A stretch of DNA of 64,000 bases from Nocardia sp. NBC_01503 (GCF_036327755.1 NZ_CP109596.1:1426001-1490000), one strand, 5' to 3'; numbered from the stretch's first letter, positions 44,701 through 53,455 are shown. The notes: generated by a model from the sequence alone, not told the origin. Translations and numbers: made by a program.

Positions 44701-47700
44701 GAACCGGTCATGCATGACGGATCGCCCGCACCCGGTGTCGACCATTATCTGAACAACCCTCACGTCATGGCGGCCCTGGACCGCGCCGACGAATTGGGCA
44801 TCACTACAACGGTCGACGCAGTCGACACCCCAGTGAGCACTGTCATCCGGGACCTGTTGCCTCAGCATCCGGAACTGGCCGAGTTGCTCCGCAACAACCA
44901 GTACTTGGAACATTCACTTCTAGAGCGCCCGAAAACGCTGGCATCGCTGCTCACCCACCCAGACGGTCTGCCAGTCCTGCGGGATGCTGTTGACGCGGTC
45001 ACGGAGCGCGGACCGGAATCAGTTCTGGCAGAACCGGTTCACATCGAGCCAACGCCGCTGACGCCGGAAGATCGAGCGATGTCACGCGAGATCCGGGAGG
45101 CGACGAGCGATGTCCCCGAGTCCGCGCGCAGACAACCCGAATTCGATTACAACAGGGTCGACGACCCTGAATATCAGCGTGAATTCCTGCAGAAGCAGTA
45201 CGACGTCTGGCGACCCTCACAAGACGCGCTCAATAACGTCGTCAGGGATATCGCGACGGAGACTGAGGGCAAACCAGGCTGGCGGGAGCAGCCGAAGGAC
45301 GAGACCCGGGCATGGGACAAGATCCGGGGTTATGACGGCGACGTCTCCCGATTGACGGATCTGGTTGGCGCGAAGATCGTCTTCGATCACGTCTCCGACG
45401 CTTACCGCGCCCTGGAGATGATCGAGAACGATCCACGGATCCGAATCGTCGAATTCGAGGACCGCTTCGACCAACCCCAGGCGTCGGGTTATCGCGACCT
45501 GCAGATGAAAGTCCAACTGGAGAACGGCCACATCGCCGAACTACGACTGCACCTCAGCCACATCGACGCCGTCGCGAACTACGAACACGGGTTGTACGAG
45601 GTGCAACGCGACTTCAAGGCGTTGGCCAAGGACGAGCACCGCGAAATGGCCCCTGCGGAAGCGGCGCTCAATACCGAACTGAAACGCAATGTAAGCGAAC
45701 GGTTCTGGGAGGCGACGCAGAAGGGGCTACCGGACGGGGTATCGCCGAAGAACGAGCAGCATCCGGACAAGCCCTCACTCAAACCGCGCAAATCACGTTC
45801 TCCCGAACCAGAACCTACCGAGCCTCACCCTGCTGAAACCCTTCCGGTACAACCTCATCCAGTGGAAGGGGGCTGGGCGCCGGACCTCGACGATGGCTGG
45901 TCGGCGATGAACGCCCGTGAGATCGCCGACGAGGTACACGGTCGCTGGGGAATTGAGGTGGACGGTTTCGACAATCCGGAACTGCATCCGGAGGTTGTGC
46001 GTGAGTTCGCCCGCGCCGTCGATGACATGCTGTCCCAGTACCCGGGCGTCACGCTGCCCAAGATCTCCATCGAACGGCTTCAGGACGACTATCACGCCGC
46101 AACCGCTTGGAACCGTTCCCCAGATGGCCGGGTCCACACCGAAGCGTTGATTCTGAACGAGACGTCCGCCCTCAATCCCGAAGTAATGGCCCGTGAGAGC
46201 TCCGAACTCGTGGCGGACGGCCATTTCGTGCCGGGTTCGACCGACCGCCCGATCTATTCGTCGCTCGTCCATGAGTTCGGCCATGTTCTCGACGTCGAGG
46301 GGCAGCTACGTGCCACCGAGACCGCTTTGGACGCACTGGACAACTACTACGAGTCCACCCGCGGCGGTATGGACAAGGCTGCGTATGAGCAGTGGCTCGA
46401 CCAGCTCAGCGGCTACAGCTTCGACCACGGCAAATTCGATGCCCCGGAGGCAGTGGCAGAGGCATTCGCCGATGTCCAGATCAACGGCGAAGCCGCCAGC
46501 GAACCAGCCAAGGTGCTCTATCAGCACCTCCTGGACAACGCCAACATACATCCCGATCGCTCGGGCCGTGAGCCAGTGGCGGACTCCTCGAAACCGGAAG
46601 CTTTCCCGGACCGCACCACTGTCCCAACAGAACTGACGCCGGAGCTCCGCGGCAGCTTCGAGAGCCTGCGTGAGCAGGCCACTGAAATCGTTCGTGCATC
46701 CGCCGATCCAACTCGAGCTGACGAGCTCGCGAACCTCCACCAGAAATTCGCCGAGCGATACGACGAACTCCGCCTGCGGGACCCCGATACCGCCACCCCC
46801 ATGTGGCAACTTTTCCATGAACACGACCCCGCGCTGGCCAAATACGTCGTGGACAACGGTCGTAGCTTCCTTCCCTCAGCCGAAGAAACTCCCAGCCGCG
46901 TACCAACACACTCTGAGCCCGACGGGCACCATCCCGTATCGGACGAACCCGGTCACCGACCTGACGAGCCGGGGTTGACACCAACAGAGCAAGCCGCCAA
47001 AGATGCCTGCGATCAACTGCCACAAGCCGAGCGCCTTGCCCTGGACGAATACGCGGGACCTCACTACAACGAGATCAACCGCCACTTGCGATTCGGTGAA
47101 GACCTGCGCGCTGTTTCGCCGGAGACAATCGATCTCATTCGCTCCGGTCTGGACAAACTCCCCGACCATGTCGGCCCGGTAAAACGATCGATCACGCTCT
47201 CGCCCAAGGATTTGGAGAAGTTCTGGTACGAAAACCGCCAAGGCGCGATAGTCGAGGACCCCGGTTTCGTATCGACCTCGAAAACCAAGTTCAAGTGGAA
47301 CCCGAACGTGAAGCTGACCATCGTGTCGGCCACCGGGAAAGACATCTCGTTCCTCCGGCCTCCGGAAAGGCGTGGCGAAGCGGAGGTTCTCATCCCGGAC
47401 GGGAGGCAGTTCCGTGTGCTGGACCGCGAGATGGGCGCCGACGGAACGCTTCACATAACTTGGGAAGAAGTCACCGAGTCGACAAGACTGTCGGAAGATG
47501 AAGTTTCAGCTTCCCCAGCAACCCTGCATGACTCGATTCTGGACGAGCCCTTCCCCCTGGAACCGGTCGAGGAGCCCCACAAAGGCTTCTCGCTCAACCT
47601 GCCGGATTCCGAACAAGCCCACCCGGATGTTGCTCCCCACGTCGACCCGGATCGGCCGCCGACGCTGACACAGCATCTGAAGGATCGTTTCGAACAGGTC

Positions 47701-50529
47701 CGGACCGAGATCAACGATGTCTTCGTGGCCTATCACGATCCTGCACGCGCACCCGAATTACCAGGACTGCGAGCGAAATTCGGCGAACTCTTCGACACGC
47801 TCGGCTTGCGGGACCCAGAGGCCGAGGTCACCGCGTGGCAGTTGTTCAACGACCACGATTCCACGCTCGCACAGTATGTCGTGCAGAACCGCGACCATCT
47901 GTTGCCTCCCGTGGAGGATCGCGCCGAGGCTCACATCGAGCCCCATACAAACCCATCGGATCACCCCGATGAAACGCCGATTCGAAATGACGAAGAACAA
48001 CCACGACCGACCGAGGATCACCAGGTCGAACGCGCCACGATCGACAATGACGATCCCCGGGAGTCAACGCATGAGTCCGAAGCGCGGCCGGAGCCTATGC
48101 CGCTCACCTCGCAGGAAATCCAGCAAGAACACGGAATTCCGGAGAAGAACCAGCGGATAGTCAAGGAGTACACAGAGGTCCACGATCTACTGATCGAGGT
48201 CCGTCCAACGAATGTCGATTCGGTCCCGCATCTACAAGAAGGTGCGATGCCGAAACCGATGGACGTCAAGGACAAGACCATCAACCAGGACGATGTCGAT
48301 CTGGGTGCGCCGGAGTGGGCCAAGGGGCTGGTCGGGCGGTTCGAACCGGGAAGGCTGAAACTTCCCGAGGAGGGCACCGTTTCCCCGGAGCGGATGGAGC
48401 AACTGCGGGATCGGCTCGCGAAGCGAGACAAAGACTTCGAGGCCTACCGGGACCATATGCAGAGGCTCGGGGCGCGATACAGAGTCACCGATGACGGGAT
48501 TGTCGAGGGTCTGTTCAAAGGCAAGTATCAACCGATTACCGGTGACCATGATCTGTTCGATATCCGCCATGCCGATGGAACTCGGCTCACCGCAGACGAA
48601 CTCAGATTCCACGAAGAAGCACTGGTTCAACTCGATGCCGGCATCCAGCACGGCCCGCACGTGTACTGGGAACCGGCCAGCGAATTCCAGAGAACACGCA
48701 ACTTCGAAGACATCGTCAACAAGCATCAGCACGACGCTCCACCCAACGACCGAGAACCGTTGGTGCAGTTCCGTCCGCACGACCAACCATTGCTCGAATG
48801 GGCCGAGAAGAATGTCACGGGCGTCGACCGGGAAATGATCCCGTGGCATGTCAACGGCAAGCTGGACATGCTGCACGCGGAACAGCTCCGAGCGCTCAAT
48901 GAGGTCACCCGGAACCATGTCGACGAATCACATCCGGATGCCACTACTGACGACCGCGCACGTCACGGAGCGGACCGCCGCCAACAACTGGACTCCGATA
49001 TCGCGCGCCTGCGTGACTCCGTCGACGAACTGACGAACCATCCCGATTTCGCCGCCGACACCTACCGAGCTTTGGTGAACAAAGGGTTCAAGACGCCGAT
49101 CGACCTCATTGTCGAGGGTCGGCGCGAACCGATGCTGTTCATCGATCGTGGAGGAGAATTCGAGCCGATCCTCGCCCGCATCGACGGACCTGAACATCAA
49201 CTGGCAACGCTCCGCCAGAAAGTCGAAGCAGCAATCGTAGACGGCACCCATCCGGCGGACATCCTCCGCGCCCTGGAGGATCGTCCGACCACCGAAACAA
49301 GGCCTCCGCTAGCCGAATCCCCCGAAGCGGCAACAGAACTCGGCCGCCAGCTGAAGGAGGTCTCGAGGACCGACCCGAATCACCGGCCGACCGAGGAGAA
49401 TTCGGGCCCCGCCGAGAAGCAGCGTCCACATGGGGACGAACCACAGCGTTCCGAACTGGCAGACGCCCCAGCCGCGCCGGAGGCCCCACAACATAACGCC
49501 GAAAGAACCGACGCCGGCCTCTCTTTCCACCCCAACGATCCTGAACTCGCCGAACTGGCCCGCCGGGTCACCAATGACCCCGACTACGTCACCGTCGACG
49601 TCCACATCACAGAAGACGGCAACATCCGCGTCGGTGACCGTACCTACACTCCCGAGGAATTCGGCGGCCTCCTCCGCCAACTCGGGTACGACGGCAGCAC
49701 CCCAATCCGCTTGATCGGGTGCGATGCCGCCAGCAACGAAGTAGCTGCCCGCCTCGCTTTCCATCTCGACACCGACGTCCTGGCCCCGACGAAACCCGCC
49801 TGGACCGACCGCCAAGGCAGGGTCTACACGAGCACCTCCGAACTCGATTCCAACGGCAATCGACGCCCCCGGATCCCACCCGACGGCGAATGGAGAGTCG
49901 TCCATCCCGACGGCACACAAACCAAAGCCAGTCAGGATGGATTCGCTCCGGGAACTCACCCGGAGGACAAGCCCAGCATCGATCCCGACAGCGCTAGGGA
50001 TAGAAGTACGCCATCGGATGCCGAGTTACGCCACATCATCGACATCTACAACGCTCTGGGCGAGGACCCGCCCCGGGTGAACATCAGCGAGAACGACGCG
50101 GCGTACGCAGCCAGTGGCGCACACTCCGTCGAACGACATAGCTCGGATGTGCCGCTGAACCGAGGCGATGCCCCACCCGGCGACCGGACCATCGAGGGCC
50201 GGATCTACGGCGACCCGCCGTGGGGCCGCCCCGAGAACTGGTCGTATCGCTGGTCGGATATGTCAACGATGAACCGCACGATCAATGATTACCTCGAGGC
50301 CAACTGGGAGAGCATCCGCACCGATATCGCCCTTACGGGCGAGCATTCGGCCACCTTCGATGCGGGCCACCGGACCGGAGAAGGGTTCTACAACGAAGGT
50401 ATGTACGGCGCTGGCCAACGGTCGGCGCATTACGCTCAGACCAGTTATGCCACCGTGCGCCTGAAGCTGGTTCCAGGCAGCCCGCCGACGTTCATGGTCA
50501 TCACCGCGTTCCCGGCAGGATTACCCTGA
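41773..50529 (+). CDS. giant CpnT-like polymorphic toxin with several enzymatic domains
   Basis: A 2918-aa protein starting with GTG at 41773. Order of parts: WXG100/CpnT-like helical N-terminus (about 1-150); Gly/Ala-rich membrane-like region (200-350); disordered Pro-rich linker (360-700); metallopeptidase-like domain with HEFGH at residue 838; RelA/SpoT-like nucleotidyltransferase domain (1120-1290); a second, paralogous HEFGH domain (His at 1500); ADP-ribosyltransferase-like domain (1743-1915, with KRS, STS and EAE at 1869-1871); class II adenylate-cyclase-like domain (2112-2362, with RPTN, two Lys seven apart and GDHDLF at about 2257); caspase-like pre-toxin module (2582-2736); RNase A-like C-terminus (2746-2918). 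Predicted to be exported by the ESX system and to kill competitors. Domain names rest on motifs recognised by eye. Confidence 0.85.
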   Translation: MSGWTWAGDHLPNGLMSALNFFAVYPKGDQDALFDLGDTWKLAAAELEKLEPELRSATDQVPQYYLGEGATAITQEFATLFDGQDHSIQKLVESLTQLGHDSRSTATEIEYTKIQSEVFALLTLYTIVQLSITLFGEALIPGVLATARASLATFSKAAMARIAAISERAGLQALAKPLVREIAVPVLEREIAPLAEKAVQPLATRATQAAVKAVGAGIVTGVMGAGLDAGTQAIQIMNGHRDDGFDLKQTFQTSLQWGAGGLVGAPFHGIVGNALKDTRLNSRLGGTIAGGIGGGIGAVGMYGAGLGTQLYNSHGDWSKVDKTFHSQLLIGGLAMGAGGGANHGLHSGRGDAAHSDVAAATKNGPDGSSSHTSPADVKVAGGQPNHVVQQELQTSVHTDQPLNRQPVDTANGGRAAPSGDTPRNEVRANAPAAGDSTVRPSDAGAKLGDNSPKSAEPAAPRTNAPAQPAGEAPARAAAITSDHRGNIVSGTQDRPAPVGREIRPTEVTADTQTRSATTEPATGQEQTPPGRTEDRTDPANKPATPDRSRLESTTERARPDTSTTQALHPEVEQQGPAHLREPKEPAVEAVRHDREHTDDLQPDNNGTVPDTHLGEDSPAQADVLPAPVLTPTLGEPATHPGSTKPGAGTPRAADVTRSSTSGGSKPRASDGSGARAHEEPKPSLPDDPHTPAADPSETVPSEHDWSPRPDDEWSRLDSQQVADELANRWGIDVSGFDNPHLDPEVAREFARAIDDMLTRYPDVDLGGVAIEPINEPDVYAATDPGFTSSGRMYTEKVILNERYALDIDRMIREIAEDEADGHLVPGSADRPIHSSLVHEFGHVLDNEGQEHAERTAYDALADHFESTRGELDPDAFKDWLDQLSGYSFEENGTFEPSEALAEAFLEVEYHGEAATEPAKVLYWHLLDSARDHGSFPDGFEHLPNDTVHDPRFRKSSSPSPFEPQGKPHDSPAASAPEPVMHDGSPAPGVDHYLNNPHVMAALDRADELGITTTVDAVDTPVSTVIRDLLPQHPELAELLRNNQYLEHSLLERPKTLASLLTHPDGLPVLRDAVDAVTERGPESVLAEPVHIEPTPLTPEDRAMSREIREATSDVPESARRQPEFDYNRVDDPEYQREFLQKQYDVWRPSQDALNNVVRDIATETEGKPGWREQPKDETRAWDKIRGYDGDVSRLTDLVGAKIVFDHVSDAYRALEMIENDPRIRIVEFEDRFDQPQASGYRDLQMKVQLENGHIAELRLHLSHIDAVANYEHGLYEVQRDFKALAKDEHREMAPAEAALNTELKRNVSERFWEATQKGLPDGVSPKNEQHPDKPSLKPRKSRSPEPEPTEPHPAETLPVQPHPVEGGWAPDLDDGWSAMNAREIADEVHGRWGIEVDGFDNPELHPEVVREFARAVDDMLSQYPGVTLPKISIERLQDDYHAATAWNRSPDGRVHTEALILNETSALNPEVMARESSELVADGHFVPGSTDRPIYSSLVHEFGHVLDVEGQLRATETALDALDNYYESTRGGMDKAAYEQWLDQLSGYSFDHGKFDAPEAVAEAFADVQINGEAASEPAKVLYQHLLDNANIHPDRSGREPVADSSKPEAFPDRTTVPTELTPELRGSFESLREQATEIVRASADPTRADELANLHQKFAERYDELRLRDPDTATPMWQLFHEHDPALAKYVVDNGRSFLPSAEETPSRVPTHSEPDGHHPVSDEPGHRPDEPGLTPTEQAAKDACDQLPQAERLALDEYAGPHYNEINRHLRFGEDLRAVSPETIDLIRSGLDKLPDHVGPVKRSITLSPKDLEKFWYENRQGAIVEDPGFVSTSKTKFKWNPNVKLTIVSATGKDISFLRPPERRGEAEVLIPDGRQFRVLDREMGADGTLHITWEEVTESTRLSEDEVSASPATLHDSILDEPFPLEPVEEPHKGFSLNLPDSEQAHPDVAPHVDPDRPPTLTQHLKDRFEQVRTEINDVFVAYHDPARAPELPGLRAKFGELFDTLGLRDPEAEVTAWQLFNDHDSTLAQYVVQNRDHLLPPVEDRAEAHIEPHTNPSDHPDETPIRNDEEQPRPTEDHQVERATIDNDDPRESTHESEARPEPMPLTSQEIQQEHGIPEKNQRIVKEYTEVHDLLIEVRPTNVDSVPHLQEGAMPKPMDVKDKTINQDDVDLGAPEWAKGLVGRFEPGRLKLPEEGTVSPERMEQLRDRLAKRDKDFEAYRDHMQRLGARYRVTDDGIVEGLFKGKYQPITGDHDLFDIRHADGTRLTADELRFHEEALVQLDAGIQHGPHVYWEPASEFQRTRNFEDIVNKHQHDAPPNDREPLVQFRPHDQPLLEWAEKNVTGVDREMIPWHVNGKLDMLHAEQLRALNEVTRNHVDESHPDATTDDRARHGADRRQQLDSDIARLRDSVDELTNHPDFAADTYRALVNKGFKTPIDLIVEGRREPMLFIDRGGEFEPILARIDGPEHQLATLRQKVEAAIVDGTHPADILRALEDRPTTETRPPLAESPEAATELGRQLKEVSRTDPNHRPTEENSGPAEKQRPHGDEPQRSELADAPAAPEAPQHNAERTDAGLSFHPNDPELAELARRVTNDPDYVTVDVHITEDGNIRVGDRTYTPEEFGGLLRQLGYDGSTPIRLIGCDAASNEVAARLAFHLDTDVLAPTKPAWTDRQGRVYTSTSELDSNGNRRPRIPPDGEWRVVHPDGTQTKASQDGFAPGTHPEDKPSIDPDSARDRSTPSDAELRHIIDIYNALGEDPPRVNISENDAAYAASGAHSVERHSSDVPLNRGDAPPGDRTIEGRIYGDPPWGRPENWSYRWSDMSTMNRTINDYLEANWESIRTDIALTGEHSATFDAGHRTGEGFYNEGMYGAGQRSAHYAQTSYATVRLKLVPGSPPTFMVITAFPAGLP

Positions 50530-50534
50530 TCACT

Positions 50535-50894
50535 ATGGAGATTCCTGATCAGCTGCGCGCACGGATAGACCTGCCACCGCCCCCCGTGATCGATCAGGTT
50601 CGCGAGTTTCTGCGTAGCTATGTGGCCGATTGCGACAGCTTGGACGAACTGCGTGAGGATCTGGCCCAAACGGCGCAGATGAACCGAGAGACAGTACAGC
50701 GCAAAGCAGAAGCTATCGAAGCGATGCTTGCCGCTACCCAACCGCCGGGCACTCTGTCGTGGATGGTCGCTGCCGATGGTAACTGGGTACTCGACGACGA
50801 CACTTCCGACGCCGCGGCGGAAGCCTGGCTCCGTGACGTCGCCACCCTCATCCGTAGCGTGCTCCCCGAAACCGACAGCCGCCACAACCACTGA
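50535..50894 (+). CDS. probable immunity protein for the RNase A-like toxin tip
   Basis: 119 aa, beginning 5 bases after the toxin stop. Acidic and mostly helical (VIDQVREFLRSYVADCDSLD, LREDLAQTAQMNRETVQ), with no signal peptide, as expected for a cytoplasmic inhibitor. No known immunity family was recognised; the role is inferred from its position directly behind the C-terminal toxin domain. Confidence 0.7.
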   Translation: MEIPDQLRARIDLPPPPVIDQVREFLRSYVADCDSLDELREDLAQTAQMNRETVQRKAEAIEAMLAATQPPGTLSWMVAADGNWVLDDDTSDAAAEAWLRDVATLIRSVLPETDSRHNH

Positions 50895-50930
50895 CCACCG
50901 GGCTTGCCAACCGTTCGACGCGGCTGGGAT

Positions 50931-51692
50931 CTACCACCGGGTTATGTTGCCGTCGTAGATCAATTGCATTTGACGATCGCCCTCGAGGTCGATGTAAGGA
51001 CAGTCGGCCACACCTTCTCGTAGCACGGCCGAGTCGTCGCCGGGGGCGATCCAGGACAATTTGCCGGACTCGAGCCATGGTCGAAGATCGAAGCTGTAGT
51101 CGATGTGAGACTGCGGAAACTCGCTCCAGGCTCGCCAATTGCCCTGCGAATCGTAGAGGTCGTACGTCTTTCCGCCCCAAAGGTCTTCCAGTGCAAGCCC
51201 ATCTGGTCGACGGGTGGTGAAATATGTTATGGCCCAACCCGTGTGGCGGCCGACGGGGACCTCGGCGATGACTGCGCGGGTATCGGCAAGGTCCAGCAGA
51301 CGCGGAACCACGTACGGCACACCAGGTCCGGGCATACAGTCGAAAGGCGCCGGGGTCACGGGCTCCGACAGTCGCATGGCACCGCCCATTGCCAACCAGG
51401 TCGGTGGAACCTTCGATACACGGCGGCGGCTGGGCTTGTCCCATTCCCAGAACCAGCCGTCCAAATCGACGGTGTCCATCGGCCAACTCACCGCTTCGCG
51501 CGTGAAAGGGCATCGTGACACCGGCATACCAGGCATGAGTTCCGCATACTGCTTGCGCAGTTCGATCACCCGATAAATCGCTGCTTTGCCCTCTTCGGTG
51601 TACCCGACTGCACGATACAACTCGCTGAGACGAGTGCCTTCCTCGAGTAAGGCCGCCCGTCGGTGAATCCATTCGCTGCCCAGTTCAGCCAC
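50931..51692 (-). CDS. hypothetical protein, immunity-array member
   Basis: 253 aa, GTG start. Rich in Trp and aromatic residues (DGWFWEWDKPSRRR, GVPYVVPRLLDLADTRAVIA, DLWGGKTYDLYDSQGNW), with a helical N-terminus. No signal peptide or membrane helix. No family was recognised. It converges on the immunity gene of the giant toxin and lies in a run of immunity-like genes, so an immunity role is plausible but unproven. Confidence 0.55.
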   Translation of the reverse strand: MAELGSEWIHRRAALLEEGTRLSELYRAVGYTEEGKAAIYRVIELRKQYAELMPGMPVSRCPFTREAVSWPMDTVDLDGWFWEWDKPSRRRVSKVPPTWLAMGGAMRLSEPVTPAPFDCMPGPGVPYVVPRLLDLADTRAVIAEVPVGRHTGWAITYFTTRRPDGLALEDLWGGKTYDLYDSQGNWRAWSEFPQSHIDYSFDLRPWLESGKLSWIAPGDDSAVLREGVADCPYIDLEGDRQMQLIYDGNITRW

Positions 51693-51775
51693 CCCACAGC
51701 ACCTCTCACGTCAACGTGTCGTTCGAACGGATCGTTCCCACACCCACCCTATCGAGAGGCCACAGGACATATCCT

Positions 51776-52066
51776 TTACAGCGAGCGCTTCGACCGCTCT
51801 TCACGCTCGGCCAGCACACGATCCCTCTCCGCTCGCCAGCCCGCTGCATTACTGCCGTCCAACTGCCCTGCGAATGCGCGGCGAGCAGCCTCGACAAGTT
51901 CGTCGGTGACGTCCGGGCGGGCACGAACAATCGCGTCCAAAGCGTTCATCGTTTCCTCATCCAATCCCGACCCGCTGAGGAAGCCAGCGCCCGACAGGAT
52001 GCGCGACAGCATGTAATCGAAGCTGTCCCGCAACTGCTCCTCGGTTCGACGACCGCGCACGCGCAT
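51776..52066 (-). CDS. small helical protein, paralogue of 52472-52759
   Basis: 96 aa from the ATG at 52066 with GAAGGGGG before it; longer frames upstream are spurious. It is closely similar to the plus-strand protein at 52472-52759; both share LVEAARRAFAGQLDGSN or LVQAARRAFAGQLDGSN and end in a D-R-x-L/M-A-E-R motif. Basic N-terminus (RVRGRRTEEQL). The function is unknown. Confidence 0.6.
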   Translation of the reverse strand: MRVRGRRTEEQLRDSFDYMLSRILSGAGFLSGSGLDEETMNALDAIVRARPDVTDELVEAARRAFAGQLDGSNAAGWRAERDRVLAEREERSKRSL

Positions 52067-52195
52067 CCCCCTTCTCAGTTGAACCGACTCCCAGCATTTC
52101 ATATACCGCCCACCCTGGGGGCACGGGCGATGATGTGGCCCTGAGGCGGTCGGCCGATAGGATGAGCCGGAAGTCATCAAGTCGAGGGGAGCGTG

Positions 52196-52459
52196 ATGGG
52201 GAACGCGGATCAGACTCCGGCTGGTTGGGACCCTGAGGTGTTCGCACGTATTCGAGCCGAATCCGAGGCCGAACAAGCCGCCAAGTCGCCGGAGGAACGA
52301 GAACGCCTCGCCAAGTTCAGGTGGGATCATCTCGACAGCCTTGGTAGCTCCGACGACTACGCCCCGGACAGCCTCCGAGACAAAATGAGTAACGTGCCCG
52401 GATTCGACGACAACCTGAACCCGTTCCCCCTCACGAGGGAACCCGGGGATAACTCGTAG
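52196..52459 (+). CDS. small hypothetical protein
   Basis: 87 aa, acidic and helical in the middle (IRAESEAEQAAKSPEERERL), with a flexible C-terminus. GAGGGGA lies upstream of a GTGATG pair of starts. It is followed after 12 bases by a basic helical protein, so the two could be a toxin-antitoxin or immunity pair. Not recognised. Confidence 0.5.
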   Translation: MGNADQTPAGWDPEVFARIRAESEAEQAAKSPEERERLAKFRWDHLDSLGSSDDYAPDSLRDKMSNVPGFDDNLNPFPLTREPGDNS

Positions 52460-52471
52460 AAGGAGACGGAC

Positions 52472-52759
52472 ATGCGGCATGGCCGTCCCAGCAAGGAACA
52501 GCTGGAGCTGAACTTCGAGAGTATGTTGGCGCGGGTTCTCGAAGGACACGGTGTACGGTCCGAGACCGGCCTAGACAGCCCCACCCGGACCGCGTTGACA
52601 GAGATTGCCCGGGCGCACCCGAATGCCTCCGAGGAGCTCGTGCAGGCTGCGCGTCGTGCATTCGCAGGGCAGCTGGATGGTAGCAATGCCGAGCACTGGC
52701 GCGCGGAAACAGACCGAATGCTCGCCGAGCGGGCCGCTCGATCGAGGCGCCCGCAATAG
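52472..52759 (+). CDS. small helical protein, paralogue of 51776-52066
   Basis: 95 aa. Starts RHGRPSKEQLELNFESMLAR and carries LVQAARRAFAGQLDGSN, like its inverted paralogue 400 bases away; the two genes form an inverted repeat at protein level. GAAGGAGA precedes the ATG. The N-terminus is weakly reminiscent of a DNA-binding arm, but no fold can be named. Confidence 0.55.
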   Translation: MRHGRPSKEQLELNFESMLARVLEGHGVRSETGLDSPTRTALTEIARAHPNASEELVQAARRAFAGQLDGSNAEHWRAETDRMLAERAARSRRPQ

Positions 52760-52910
52760 GGAACGGTCACACAAGCACGGGCGTCGAAAATGAAACTTCT
52801 CATCCGAAATTGCCTGCACCAGTAAGTAACTCAGGTTTCCGCCCGTCGCACGTGCACGGTCCGTCAGCGATAGGCCGCCGCCCTACCTGGCGGATCACTG
52901 CGGCTACTCG

Positions 52911-53279
52911 TCAGCGAGGCACTCCGACCACACAGTCGGACGACGCGATCTTGTCCGGGATCGACACCTCGGCCCCCTTGCACGTCCAGAAGGCCTCCCC
53001 CTTCTTGGGCCCGATGTCGAGCCCCTCGGCCGTGACCGTCCCCTTCTCCGGGAGCTGCCGGTGCACCTCGCAGTTCCCCGAGCCGGTCAGCTTGTAATGC
53101 TTCGGTTTTCCGTCGACCGCGACTGCATTGAGGGTGTCGCACTCGTAGGCCAGGTCCAGCCCCGCCGGTTGTCCGCCGCCGGGAGCCGCCTGCGCCACGG
53201 GAGAGAGAATGGCGAGACCAGCGGTCGTGATAACGCTGGCGGCGATCAGAGTGGCGGCTCGAACGGGGCTGAAAGGCAT
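52911..53279 (-). CDS. small secreted protein
   Basis: 122 aa from the ATG at 53279 (GAGGAG 5 bases upstream; the 12-codon longer frame lacks support). The signal peptide AATLIAASVITTAGLAILSP is followed by a cleavage site AQA-AP. The mature 80-odd residues have four Cys (YECDT, GNCEV, WTCKG, SDCVV), probably two disulfides. The function is unknown. Confidence 0.7.
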   Translation of the reverse strand: MPFSPVRAATLIAASVITTAGLAILSPVAQAAPGGGQPAGLDLAYECDTLNAVAVDGKPKHYKLTGSGNCEVHRQLPEKGTVTAEGLDIGPKKGEAFWTCKGAEVSIPDKIASSDCVVGVPR

Positions 53280-53455
53280 CAAGACTCCTCGATTCGGTGA
53301 CTGATCTTCATCCATTGGCTTCCGCCGTCATCGGCGCAGCTAATAACATAACCAGGACAAACAGGATCTTGCTGGAGCCGCACGGCGCGATCTTGTAATC
53401 GTCATGAGATCGGGCGCCCAGCCATTTTCGAATTCGCCGGATAAATAGCATCGAC

